A DNA stretch of 64,000 nt. Source: Pseudomonas laurentiana (lineage in GTDB: Bacteria; Pseudomonadota; Gammaproteobacteria; Pseudomonadales; Pseudomonadaceae). The notes below the pieces were generated by a model, which ran no database searches, was not told the origin of the DNA, and saw nothing but the letters and a program-made list of their open reading frames with translations. Of the stretch, positions 21,535 through 32,804 are shown in pieces (the stretch's first letter is position 1; each line of letters opens with the position of its first letter). The position numbers and the translations under genes were made by a program. The stretch is from positions 124,001 to 188,000 of the forward strand of contig NZ_BMQU01000006.1 in NCBI RefSeq assembly GCF_014648275.1. Direction: 5' to 3'.

Positions 21535-21561
21535 TTATCGGCACTTCTGCGCCAGACTATA
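21535..21561 (-). promoter_or_regulatory. Sigma-28 (FliA) promoter for motAB
   Basis: On the minus strand TATAGTCT, an 11-base spacer and GCCGATAA match the FliA consensus TAAAGTTT-N11-GCCGATAA at 6 of 8 and 8 of 8 positions with exact spacing. The -10 ends 65 bases upstream of the motA ATG. Flagellar stator genes are well-known FliA targets, so sequence and context agree. Confidence 0.85.
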
Positions 21562-21600
21562 GCCAGTCAAGGCGAAAAGCCAGTTCAGGCGCCCTACAGC

Positions 21601-23136
21601 ATGCCTAATGAAACTATCGTGCCAAATAAAACCCCAAAAACACTCGATGCCTGGGTCAGGCTCCTCGACAGCGTTCGCCTTCCGGTACCCCGCGACAGCC
21701 ATGCGCGGGTCCGTGCCGCGATCAGTGACAGCCGCAGTTCATTGCGTGACATCGCCGAGCTTATGCAGAACAGTCCGGCATTGGTACTGAGCGTGATTCG
21801 CGAGGCCAATACCCACTCCCATGCGAGCATAAGTGAACCGGCCGAGAGCCTGGAAATCGCCCTGAACCGGCTAGGCCTCAAGCGCACCGAGGAACTGCTT
21901 GAGCGCCTACCCTCCCTGGATCAGGCGCAGATCCCACAACCGCTGCGGCAGCTGCAAATGGTCAGCCAGCATGCCTGTACGCAAGCCAACGGCCTGTTCG
22001 CCAACCGACTGGCGCGGCTGTGGCAGGAAATCCACTGGGGCAGCCTGCTGTTCCTTTCGCCACTCTGGCCACTGGCAATTACCCACCCCAAGTTGCTGGA
22101 AGAGTGGGAAGTGCGGGTTGTCCACAAGAGCGAGTCGTCAACGGCTGTTGAGCACGAGCTGTTCGGTGTTCGCCTGCTCGCCATCTTCCAGGCACTGGCC
22201 AATTATTGGCGCCTGCCAAACTGGGTCACTCAGGGCTATCACTTGCTGCAGGAAGAGCGCGAGCTGCTGGCCAACGTCACGCATATTGCGCGTGACCACG
22301 ACCCACTGCACCAGCAACAACAACTGGACGAGGATCCCGGCTTGCGACGCTGGTTCAACCAGCCGGCCAACACCGTACTGCTGGCCAATGGCTTGGCACT
22401 ATCCGCCCAAGTCGCCTGGACCAGCCCACACAACGTTCGCTGGGAGTACCTGATCAGCCTGTATCTGCAGGAGCCACTCGACGCGGTGCAGCAACAGATT
22501 CACCAACACGCCGTCAGCAGTGCCCGTAGCCATGCGGCCGCCGACCTGTACCACCCGGCAGAATCGTTGATCTGGCCATGGGAGGTACGCCGCATTCCGC
22601 GAGGCCTGCTGCCAGCCGCCCCGCCATCAACCGAGTCGCTGGGTGCCTGGCGCAAGTATTGCGCCGAACTACTGGCCGAGCCCAGCCCCTTCACCAACGC
22701 AATGCACCTGACGACTCAGGCGCGAGACGCTCTGGTGGCATGCGGCATGCAGCGAGTCATGCTGCTGATGACCGACAAAAACCTCACCCACCTGCGCGTT
22801 CATCAAATCGCCGGCCTGCCCAAAGAAGCCGCCAGCCTGAACCTGCAGATCGATCAAAGCAAAGTGCTGCAGCGCCTGTTGGCGCAGACAGCCCAACTGC
22901 GCCTGACCCCGGAAAACAACGCACCGTTTTCCGCACTGATGCCCGCCAGTCTGCGCGGCCTGTTCAAGGGCAACAACCTGCTGCTGCGCTCGCTGTCGAG
23001 CCATGGTCGGGTCGTCATGCTGCTGGTGGCCGACCAGGGCGGCGCGCCCTTCTCGGAAATCAGCGTGCAGGCCTTTGGCAAGACCGCGCAATGCATCGAG
23101 CGCGCCCTGAACAACTTCAGCAATCGCAGTGCCTGA
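21601..23136 (+). CDS. HDOD domain-containing protein
   Basis: This 511-residue cytosolic protein has an N-terminal HDOD domain (about 15-110: LDSVRLPVPRDSHARVRAAI, then LMQNSPALVLSVIREAN), a middle helical region continuing the HD-like fold, and a C-terminal part (about 375-500) resembling a GAF-type sensor (AQLRLTPENNAPFSALMPASLR). HDOD proteins lack the HD catalytic residues and act as signalling or scaffolding parts, often in motility and cyclic-di-GMP circuits; the target here is unknown. It is divergent from motAB. The ATG at 21601 fits the conserved start but has no clear Shine-Dalgarno, and residues encoded further upstream look non-coding. Confidence 0.8.
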   Translation: MPNETIVPNKTPKTLDAWVRLLDSVRLPVPRDSHARVRAAISDSRSSLRDIAELMQNSPALVLSVIREANTHSHASISEPAESLEIALNRLGLKRTEELLERLPSLDQAQIPQPLRQLQMVSQHACTQANGLFANRLARLWQEIHWGSLLFLSPLWPLAITHPKLLEEWEVRVVHKSESSTAVEHELFGVRLLAIFQALANYWRLPNWVTQGYHLLQEERELLANVTHIARDHDPLHQQQQLDEDPGLRRWFNQPANTVLLANGLALSAQVAWTSPHNVRWEYLISLYLQEPLDAVQQQIHQHAVSSARSHAAADLYHPAESLIWPWEVRRIPRGLLPAAPPSTESLGAWRKYCAELLAEPSPFTNAMHLTTQARDALVACGMQRVMLLMTDKNLTHLRVHQIAGLPKEAASLNLQIDQSKVLQRLLAQTAQLRLTPENNAPFSALMPASLRGLFKGNNLLLRSLSSHGRVVMLLVADQGGAPFSEISVQAFGKTAQCIERALNNFSNRSA

Positions 23137-23182
23137 CCCATGCGCTACAATCGCCCCCTCTCTTTCGACGTGGAGACCCTGG

Positions 23183-23998
23183 ATGACTGACTTTTCTGGC
23201 TTGCCCCTGGTGATCGAACCCGCAGACCTGCAGGCTCGCCTTGAGGCCCCGGAGCTGATTCTGGTCGATCTGACCAGCGTCAATCGCTATGGCAGCGGGC
23301 ATATCCCGGGGGCGCGCTTCGTTGATCCCAAACGCACGCAACTGGGTCAGCCACCGGCGCCGGGCCTGCTGCCGGCCAAAGCCGACCTCGAAAAACTGTT
23401 CGGTGAACTGGGGCACACCCCGGACTCCGTCTATGTCGTGTACGACGACGAAGGTGGCGGCTGGGCCGGGCGCTTCATCTGGCTGCTGGACGTGATCGGC
23501 CACACTCGCTACCACTACCTGGATGGTGGCCTGCATGCCTGGCATGCAGCCGGCCTGGCACTGTCCACTGATGTCCCGGCCAGTGCCGGCGGCCCGGTCA
23601 GCCTGAGCCTGAATGACGCCCCTACGGCCACCCGCGAATACCTGCAAAGCCGCATTGGTGCAGCCGATCTGGCGATCTGGGATGCCCGAAGCCACCTGGA
23701 ATACACCGGTGAGAAAGTCCTTGCAGCCAAGGGCGGGCATATTCCGGGCGCGGTCAACTTCGAGTGGACCAAGGGCATGGACACCGACAACGCCCTGCGT
23801 ATCCGCAAAGACATGCCGCAGATTCTCGAACAACTGGGCATCAGCAAAGACAAGGAAGTGGTTACCCACTGCCAGACACACCACCGTTCCGGCTTTACCT
23901 ACCTGGTGGCCAAGGCCCTCGGCTACCCACGGGTCAAGGCGTATGCCGGCTCCTGGGGCGAGTGGGGCAACCATCCGGACACGCCTGTAGAAGTTTAA
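23183..23998 (+). CDS. rhdA: Thiosulfate sulfurtransferase (rhodanese) RhdA
   Basis: This 271-residue tandem-domain rhodanese moves sulfane sulfur from thiosulfate to cyanide or other thiophilic acceptors. The N-terminal domain (about 10-125) is inactive, with Asp (VVYDDEGGG) where the cysteine would be; the C-terminal domain carries Cys230 in the loop CQTHHRSG. That loop is the hallmark of RhdA of Azotobacter and Pseudomonas rather than of standard rhodaneses (CRxGx[RT]). The ATG at 23183 is preceded by GGAGA. psd starts 10 bases downstream, suggesting co-transcription. Confidence 0.93.
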   Translation: MTDFSGLPLVIEPADLQARLEAPELILVDLTSVNRYGSGHIPGARFVDPKRTQLGQPPAPGLLPAKADLEKLFGELGHTPDSVYVVYDDEGGGWAGRFIWLLDVIGHTRYHYLDGGLHAWHAAGLALSTDVPASAGGPVSLSLNDAPTATREYLQSRIGAADLAIWDARSHLEYTGEKVLAAKGGHIPGAVNFEWTKGMDTDNALRIRKDMPQILEQLGISKDKEVVTHCQTHHRSGFTYLVAKALGYPRVKAYAGSWGEWGNHPDTPVEV

Positions 23999-24007
23999 GG
24001 AAACCCA

Positions 24008-24871
24008 ATGAAATCCCGCTTGTTCATCATCAGCCAGTACCTGCTGCCGCATCACCTGCTCTCGCGCCTGGCCGGCTGTATTGCCGAGTGCCGCGTGCGC
24101 TGGTTCAAGAACGCCTTTACCCAATGGTTCGCCAAGCGCTATCAGGTCAACATGAGTGAAGCGCTGGTCGAAGACGTTACCGCCTACGAGCACTTCAACG
24201 CGTTCTTCACCCGTGCACTGAAACCGGATGCTCGCACACTGGACACTACTCCCGGGGCGATCCTCTGCCCTGCCGACGGCGCCGTGAGCCAGCTCGGCCC
24301 TATTGAGCACGGGCGTATTTTCCAGGCCAAGGGCCACAGCTTCAGCGCCCTGGAACTACTGGGCGGCGACCCTGCCCTTGCCGCGCCGTTCATGGGTGGC
24401 CAGTTCGCCACCATCTACCTGTCGCCGAAAGACTACCACCGCGTCCACATGCCGCTGGCCGGTACACTGCGCGAGATGGTCTACGTCCCGGGTCGCCTGT
24501 TCTCGGTCAACCAGACGACTGCCGAGAACGTACCGGAACTGTTTGCCCGTAACGAACGCGTAGTCTGCCTGTTCGATACCGAACGCGGCCCGATGGCCGT
24601 GGTGCTGGTGGGCGCGATGATCGTCGCGTCGATCGAAACGGTTTGGGCTGGCCTGGTGACACCACCGAAGCGCGAGCTGAAAACTTTCCGCTACGACGAT
24701 GCCGCCCGTGCGCCGATCCACCTGGAGAAGGGTGCGGAGCTGGGACGTTTCAAACTGGGTTCGACCGCTATCGTGCTGTTCGGTCAGGATCAGGTGAAAT
24801 GGGCTGAAGAGCTGACAGCAGGCTCTGCTGTACGAATGGGCCAAGGCCTGGCACTGCCCGCCCAAGCCTGA
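24008..24871 (+). CDS. psd: Phosphatidylserine decarboxylase proenzyme
   Basis: Psd makes phosphatidylethanolamine from phosphatidylserine at the inner membrane. The 287-residue proenzyme self-cleaves within LGST at 250-253, leaving Ser252 as the pyruvoyl group on the alpha chain. Asp90 ([11 protein letters not shown]) and His147 (YHRVHMPL) complete the protease-like triad. AAGGAAA precedes the ATG. It follows rhdA closely and ends at a hairpin facing serB. Confidence 0.97.
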   Translation: MKSRLFIISQYLLPHHLLSRLAGCIAECRVRWFKNAFTQWFAKRYQVNMSEALVEDVTAYEHFNAFFTRALKPDARTLDTTPGAILCPADGAVSQLGPIEHGRIFQAKGHSFSALELLGGDPALAAPFMGGQFATIYLSPKDYHRVHMPLAGTLREMVYVPGRLFSVNQTTAENVPELFARNERVVCLFDTERGPMAVVLVGAMIVASIETVWAGLVTPPKRELKTFRYDDAARAPIHLEKGAELGRFKLGSTAIVLFGQDQVKWAEELTAGSAVRMGQGLALPAQA

Positions 24872-24883
24872 CACCACACGACA

Positions 24884-24915
24884 GACATGCGCCCCCAGCC
24901 GGGGGGCGGCATGTC
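24884..24915. terminator. Hairpin between convergent psd and serB
   Basis: A stem GACATGC/GCATGTC extended by GCCCC/GGGGC pairs (one bulge) surrounds an AGCC loop between the two converging genes. There is no T-run on either side, so terminator function is likely but not certain. Confidence 0.55.
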
Positions 24916-24938
24916 ATGTGGCGCTAATGGGCAGCGTA

Positions 24939-26153
24939 TCAGCCCCGACCGTGGCGATCACGCATGCCCAGCAGGTACAACACACCATCCAGGCCCAGTG
25001 TTGAAATCGCCTGCTTGGCCGACTGTTTAACCAGCGGTTTGGCGCGGAACGCAACCCCCAGGCCAGCAATTGCCAGCATCGGCAAGTCGTTGGCACCATC
25101 GCCCACAGCAATGGTCTGCTCCATCTGCAAGCCTTCCTTGCGGGCCAACTCGGTGAGCAGATCAGCCTTGCGCTGAGCATCGACAATCGGCTCTACCGCC
25201 ACGCCGGTGACCTTGCCATCCACCACTTCCAGCTCGTTGGCATAGACATAGTCGATACCCAGACGCGCCTGCAACTGCTTGGCGAAGTAGGTAAAACCAC
25301 CGGACAGGATGGCGGTTTTGTAGCCCAGCCGCTTGAGTTCTGCAAACAGGATCTCGGCGCCTTCGGTCAGGCGCAGCGAGGCACCGATTTCATCCAGCAC
25401 GCTGACATCCAGCCCTTTGAGCAAGGCCAGACGCTCCTTGAAGCTGGCACGGAAATCCAGCTCACCGCGCATGGCGCGTTCAGTAATCTCCGATACCTGT
25501 TCACCCACACCAGCGGCCTTGGCCAGCTCATCGATGACTTCGGCTTCGATCAGGGTAGAGTCCATGTCAAACACCGCCAAACGGCGGTTACGACGGAACA
25601 GCGAGTCCTGCTGGAAGGCGATGTCGACGTTCAGTTCCTGGGCCACGCTGAGAAACTCGGCGCGCAGCGCCTGAGGATCGGCGGGTTCGCCGCGCACCGA
25701 AAACTCGATGCAGCCCTTGGCCTTGTCTGCCGGAGTATCCAGCGCGACACGACCGGAGAGGCGGTCGATGTGGTCAATGTTCAGGCCGTACTGGGCGGTA
25801 ATCGAGCTCACTCGCTGCAGTTGCTCGGCGGTTACCTTGCGGGTCAACAGCGTGACAATGTGCCGCGGCTTGCCCTGACCCTCTACCCAGGTCTGGTAAT
25901 CGGCTTCGGAAACTGGCGTAAAACGCACCTGCTGATCAAGCTCATAGCCCGCGAACAGAATGTCCTTGAGGACCGAAGAAGCGTGCTCGCTTTCTGGAAT
26001 TTCGACCAGAATGCCGAAGGACAGGGTGTCATGAATCACTGCCTGACCGATATCGAGGATGTTCACACCGCTCCTCGCCAGGACACCGGTGATGGCAGCG
26101 GTGAGGCCCGGACGGTCCTCACCAGTGATGTTGATCAGGACGATTTCGCGCAA
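24939..26153 (-). CDS. serB: Phosphoserine phosphatase SerB
   Basis: SerB performs the last step of serine synthesis. The 404-residue protein has two N-terminal ACT-like regulatory domains (about 1-80 and 95-175) and a HAD phosphatase domain with nucleophile Asp196 and acid Asp198 in VFDMDSTLIEAEVIDE, SGGF(T)YF and GDGANDLPML. This two-ACT form is longer than the enterobacterial enzyme and is normal in Pseudomonas. It is divergent from the Smp-like gene, matching the serB-smp (ytjB) neighbourhood of E. coli. Confidence 0.96.
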   Translation of the reverse strand: MREIVLINITGEDRPGLTAAITGVLARSGVNILDIGQAVIHDTLSFGILVEIPESEHASSVLKDILFAGYELDQQVRFTPVSEADYQTWVEGQGKPRHIVTLLTRKVTAEQLQRVSSITAQYGLNIDHIDRLSGRVALDTPADKAKGCIEFSVRGEPADPQALRAEFLSVAQELNVDIAFQQDSLFRRNRRLAVFDMDSTLIEAEVIDELAKAAGVGEQVSEITERAMRGELDFRASFKERLALLKGLDVSVLDEIGASLRLTEGAEILFAELKRLGYKTAILSGGFTYFAKQLQARLGIDYVYANELEVVDGKVTGVAVEPIVDAQRKADLLTELARKEGLQMEQTIAVGDGANDLPMLAIAGLGVAFRAKPLVKQSAKQAISTLGLDGVLYLLGMRDRHGRG

Positions 26154-26288
26154 GACAGGCTCCGGGTCGTTGAAAAAAAACGCATTCTACCGACTTTCAC
26201 TGACTATCGGGCACCGCCGATACTTTGCCACCCTGTAGCCGCTCGCTATACTGCGCAGCAACTTAACCGACATAAAGAGCCGCGCTCT

Positions 26289-27794
26289 GTGAACCGGCCT
26301 ACGCCTGTAAAAACCGACAACTTCTTCCTGCTGATCTTCCGTGCCCTGCGCCAGCGCCGAGTACCGTTGGCCCTGCGGATCGCCTGCCACAACGTTTTCC
26401 TGGTCGCCCTGGCGCTGGTGATCTATGCCGTGGTCATGGGCCTGCAGTTCAAGGAAGCCATGCATGAACAGGCTGACGCCCTGGGCCAGAGCCTGACGAC
26501 CCAGACAGCGACCTCGGCGACCGAGCTGCTGGTGTCCAACGACATCCTCAGCCTCAACGTGCTGCTGGGCAACCTGGTGAAAAACCCGCTGGTGGCCCAC
26601 GCCGCCATCTACAGCGTCGATAACCGGATCCTGGCCGAGGCTGGTCAGCGCCCGAAAAACGGCCTGCTGGGCGAAGCGGAAGGCCTCTACCAAACCAAGA
26701 TCACCTTCCAGGACGTGACGGCGGGCCAACTGCGCATCAGCCTGGACATGAGTCAGTTCCAGCAACCACTGACCATCAGTTTGCAGAGCATGGGCATTCT
26801 GGCCGGCATCCTGCTGGCGCTGGCGCTGGCCTTGAGCCTTCGCCTGGGGCGCTTCATCTCCACACCGCTGCTGCAACTGCGCGTATGGCTGCGTGACCTG
26901 AATGAGTTCACCCCGGCCACCGAGCGCCAGGACGAGATTGGTGACCTGGCCCGACAACTGCACGCACGCTTCGCACCGCCGCCGCGCGAGGTGGAGCCCG
27001 AAGCAGAGGATGATGACTCACTGGAAATCGAGGCAGACGAACCGACATTTGAAGTTCGTAACTTGCGCGACCCAAGCTTTGACGAAGCCCCTGCCATTGC
27101 TCGCCCGACCGCCCGCCCAGTCGTTGACGATGAGGACGAGGATGACGAAGCGTTCGCCGACCTGCATGACGAGGCCGAGGTTACCCGACCGACCCCGCAG
27201 GCAGTTGCACGCCAGCCACAAGCCAGTGCAGTACTGGCCATTCAACTGGGCTCACAGGAACAACTGCGACGCTTGCCACGCACACGCCTGACCGAACTGC
27301 TGGAACGCTACCGCGACTGCCTTGATCAGGCTGCCTCGCTGTATGAAGGCGAGGTACAAACGCTCAACGACGGCAGCACCCTGATGCTGTTCCACCGCCA
27401 GGACAGCGGTGACGACTACCTGACCAACGCCATCTGCTGCGGCGAACTGCTGCGCGCCCTCGGCCACGCACTGCAGATTGAAGTCGCGGACAGCGGCATC
27501 ACCCTGCAACTGCAGTTGGGACTGGTGTTGGGTGACGATCTGCAGGGCTTGAGCCAGATCGACCTGCTGCTGACCGAGAAGGCCCAGGATGCACTGGCCC
27601 TGTCCCAGCACAGCCGTAACCTGTTGCTGGTCGAACGCAAGATCAGCGACGACGCACTGATTCGCCAACGCGCTCGTATCCGTCCAATCGCCAGCCCTGA
27701 AGGGGCATGCTGTGTAGAGCGGCTGATGGAACCTTATCCATCGATGCTGGAACGCCAACTAGCTCGCATGCACGAAAGCCGCGTCAAGAGCTAA
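26289..27794 (+). CDS. AhpA/YtjB (Smp)-like HAMP membrane protein with degenerate cyclase-like C-terminus
   Basis: This 501-residue inner-membrane protein starts at GTG 26289. It has a helix at 33-52, a periplasmic sensor of about 110 residues (containing SNDILSLNVLLGNLVKNPLV), a second helix at 165-186, a HAMP-like segment to about 228, a very acidic linker at 235-300 (DDEDEDDEAF), and a C-terminal domain at about 312-501. The N-terminal half fits the Smp family, and the position divergent from serB is the same as in E. coli. The C-terminal part has class III cyclase-like spacing (GEVQTLNDGSTLMLF; LQLGLVLGDDLQG) but no metal-binding Asp at its first strand (AVLAIQL), so it is probably not an active cyclase. 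Function unknown. Confidence 0.75.
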   Translation: MNRPTPVKTDNFFLLIFRALRQRRVPLALRIACHNVFLVALALVIYAVVMGLQFKEAMHEQADALGQSLTTQTATSATELLVSNDILSLNVLLGNLVKNPLVAHAAIYSVDNRILAEAGQRPKNGLLGEAEGLYQTKITFQDVTAGQLRISLDMSQFQQPLTISLQSMGILAGILLALALALSLRLGRFISTPLLQLRVWLRDLNEFTPATERQDEIGDLARQLHARFAPPPREVEPEAEDDDSLEIEADEPTFEVRNLRDPSFDEAPAIARPTARPVVDDEDEDDEAFADLHDEAEVTRPTPQAVARQPQASAVLAIQLGSQEQLRRLPRTRLTELLERYRDCLDQAASLYEGEVQTLNDGSTLMLFHRQDSGDDYLTNAICCGELLRALGHALQIEVADSGITLQLQLGLVLGDDLQGLSQIDLLLTEKAQDALALSQHSRNLLLVERKISDDALIRQRARIRPIASPEGACCVERLMEPYPSMLERQLARMHESRVKS

Positions 27795-27802
27795 TCGACA
27801 GG

Positions 27803-28058
27803 CGTAGGCGCGGTGTCAGTAAGCACGCGGCGCCTGCAATCGTTGGCAAGCCAACTCCCACAGGGACCCGCGTAGCGCCCTGCTTTTCTGAGGGAGGAGG
27901 CTTGCCTGCGATGGCGTCGGCGCGGTGTCAGTGAGTGCGCGGCGCCTGTATCGTTGGCAAGCCAACTCCCACAGGGACCCGCGTAGCGCCCTGCTTTTCT
28001 GAGGGAGCAGGCTTGCCTGCGATGGCGTCGGCGCGGCGCCTGCACGTTGGCAAGCCAA
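27803..28058. repeat. Tandem REP/BIME array, two full 111-bp units and a partial third
   Basis: The 354-bp gap 27795-28148 holds no gene. Two near-identical units (period 111 bp, only a few differences) each contain a REP with palindromic core GTTGGCAAGCCAAC and ACTCCCACAGGG, a middle ACCCGCGTAGCGCCCTGC, and an inverted REP (GAGGCTTGCCTGCGATGG). A truncated third copy runs 28026-28058. The pairs of opposed REPs are typical Pseudomonas BIMEs, spread by a RAYT transposase that is not encoded here. Confidence 0.9.
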
Positions 28059-28100
28059 CGCCCTCAGGAGTCAATGTCGAAAGCGCTGGGCGTAAAAAAG

Positions 28101-28128
28101 CGAATCCCCGCTAAAAAGCAGGGATTCG
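28101..28128 (-). terminator. Rho-independent terminator after PqiC-like gene
   Basis: Minus-strand stem CGAATCCC/GGGATTCG, extended by GC pairs around an A/T-rich loop, followed by CTTTTTTACG, 20 bases past the stop. Confidence 0.85.
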
Positions 28129-28148
28129 TCGACAACCTGGTTTTTTCT

Positions 28149-28862
28149 TTAGAAGCGGAACACTTCCATTTCGGTACGTATCGGTGAGGCCAGCGGAATC
28201 TTCGGCTTTTCCGGCCCTTCCTTGCGCACCTGCACAGGAGCAGCTTTTCGCGGCGTTTCCTCGACCACTGGCGGCTGGTTGGCCAATGGTTTGAGCGCAA
28301 CGCTCAGCTCTTCGGACAATCGCTGCAACAACACACCCTGAGCCTTGACCTGATCGGCAGAACTGCCCAGATGCCGCTCTTCGAGGTGGATGATCCGGTT
28401 GTCGCGAACCTTGCCACGACGGTCAATCAGACGCCACTGGGCATCCAGGATGGCGGGCTGATGCACACCGGAGTCCAGACGCGTGATCGACAACAGCACT
28501 TGCACGTCAGGGCTGAAACCCGACGTAGCCGGGGCCAGCACCACACGATGACTGTCCAGGCGCCAGGCCAATTGGCGTACCAGCAATTGATCAATGTCAG
28601 CCGACAGGCTGCCTGCCCAACGACCATCGGTGGCCGCGGTCAGGCTGCCATCCGCCTGACGCTGCAGGAAGGTTTCACGTTGCAGATAATCAGCAACCGA
28701 CACCGGCCCGAGCACGACGGCCATGCCGCCAGTCTGGTTAGGCTGCTCAGGCTGACCGTCGTCGAGCTGATACAGCGCAACCGGTTGATGCATGCTACAA
28801 CCAGCCAGGCCCAACACCCCTGTCAGCAGTAAAACAAATGGAAGGCGCAGAAAAGTCATCAT
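28149..28862 (-). CDS. PqiC/YmbA-family (ABC-type transport auxiliary) lipoprotein
   Basis: This 237-residue outer-membrane lipoprotein has a signal peptide ending in the lipobox LAGC at about residue 22 and a DUF330-type domain beginning HQPVALYQLDDG, with VVLGPVSVADYLQRE and RLDSHRVVLAP. In E. coli PqiC forms an outer-membrane platform for the PqiAB lipid-transport tunnel. Here no pqiA or pqiB is adjacent, so its partner is elsewhere. The C-terminal 45 residues are Pro/Lys-rich and probably flexible. Two adjacent ATGs (28862, 28859) are equally plausible. Confidence 0.8.
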   Translation of the reverse strand: MMTFLRLPFVLLLTGVLGLAGCSMHQPVALYQLDDGQPEQPNQTGGMAVVLGPVSVADYLQRETFLQRQADGSLTAATDGRWAGSLSADIDQLLVRQLAWRLDSHRVVLAPATSGFSPDVQVLLSITRLDSGVHQPAILDAQWRLIDRRGKVRDNRIIHLEERHLGSSADQVKAQGVLLQRLSEELSVALKPLANQPPVVEETPRKAAPVQVRKEGPEKPKIPLASPIRTEMEVFRF

Positions 28863-28987
28863 CCCATCCAGGCGGTTGCCACTCGGCTCACCGCAGTGAT
28901 ACACATAAATTCACTCGGGCACCCAGCTACATGGGCACCACAAGGGGCCTATCATCCGCGAATATGCGGCGCGACTCCAGCGTTTGT

Positions 28988-29022
28988 GCCGTATACCCGA
29001 CCAAAAAAGCCGGGTATACGGC
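28988..29022 (-). terminator. Inverted repeat after parC, possible terminator
   Basis: A perfect 12-bp inverted repeat GCCGTATACCCG/CGGGTATACGGC lies 12-46 bases past the parC stop. On the minus strand the T-run TTTTTT falls inside the loop, so termination would have to use the shorter GCCG/CGGC hairpin just before it. Confidence 0.5.
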
Positions 29023-29033
29023 CCACAAGCGCA

Positions 29034-31817
<2,784 letters not shown>

Positions 31818-31821
<4 letters not shown>

Positions 31822-32804
31822 GGCTTGGCACTCCAGCCGTCCTTGGGCGCAGCAAAGCGCCAGACGATCGGACGGCTTTCGCCGTCGGCACGGCTGCCAC
31901 CGTTGTTATCCACCCCGACCCAGGCACCTTCAGCGTCGATCACCAAGGCTTCAGCCAGGCCAAAAGGCTGGGAATAGCGGCGCGGTTCCGTCAAGGCTTC
32001 GGCAGCAAACGACCAGCAGCGCTCGACCACCGCCGTGGCGGGATCTCGGCGACAGATCCGAAACGCATTACGCTCCAGGGTAAACAGTTTGTCATTGAAC
32101 AGCGCCAGGTCGGCAAAATCACGCTCCCTTTCTTGCGCATTGGGCATCTGCTCCGGCTGAGGCTCGGTGCCGCCTTCACTGAGCAAGACACACCCGCCAT
32201 TGCAGGCCCAGGTTGTCTGCTGTCGCTTTATCAACAACAAGCCACGTCGCTCGCGCTCGGCGGCGAGCCAGATACGGTCACCGGACGGGTTGACGGCAAG
32301 CCCCTCGAACAAGGCATTGAAGTGCAGCAACATGCCACTGCCCCGTGCCTGACGAACCAGGCCCGGGTCAATTTTCAACCAGTGCGGTGCGCCTTCGACA
32401 GGCACCTGAAGCACGGCTGCAAGGGCTTCACTGACCAGGTACTTGTTGCCAGCAGCGTCACAGCTCACCGCTTCGAAATCAATCGAGCCACCCCGAACCC
32501 AGGAGGCTGCCCAGGTTCGCACACGCAACCCCCAGGGCAAACCGGTGGCCGGCGCGTCAGGCAGCACCAAGGTGCTGCCAATGGCCTGCCAGACTGCCCC
32601 TGTAGTATCCAGGCGGTACAGCAGGTCATCGTCACGGTCAGAGACGGCCCACAGGTCCTTGCCACACAGCGCCAGGCCCGAAAGGTTGCCACCGAGCATG
32701 CCGTCGATCGGATGCTCGGCCTGGAGCGTCAGCTCCGGCCAGGGAGCCGCCAGTGCTGGCAAGGCGAAAAGCAGCAACAGACTCGCCAGCAGCGAACGGA
32801 TCAA
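31818..32804 (-). CDS. Esterase-like activity of phytase family protein
   Basis: This 328-residue periplasmic protein has a signal peptide (1-19, ending ALAA) and a phytase-like beta-propeller domain: LSGLALCGKDLWAVSDR, IDFEAVSC, FEGLAVNPSGDRIWLAAE and SQPFGLAEALVID are repeated Glu-containing strands of that family. Members are named for weak esterase activity; the natural substrate is unknown. It overlaps parE upstream and the protease gene downstream by four bases each, so the trio is tightly coupled. Confidence 0.8.

Noticed and set aside
27795..28148. Small genes or CRISPR-like array in the repeat region
   Set aside because: Repeat unit (111 bp with inverted halves) is a REP/BIME pattern, there are no short regular repeats with unique spacers, and short open frames in it are just repeats read through.
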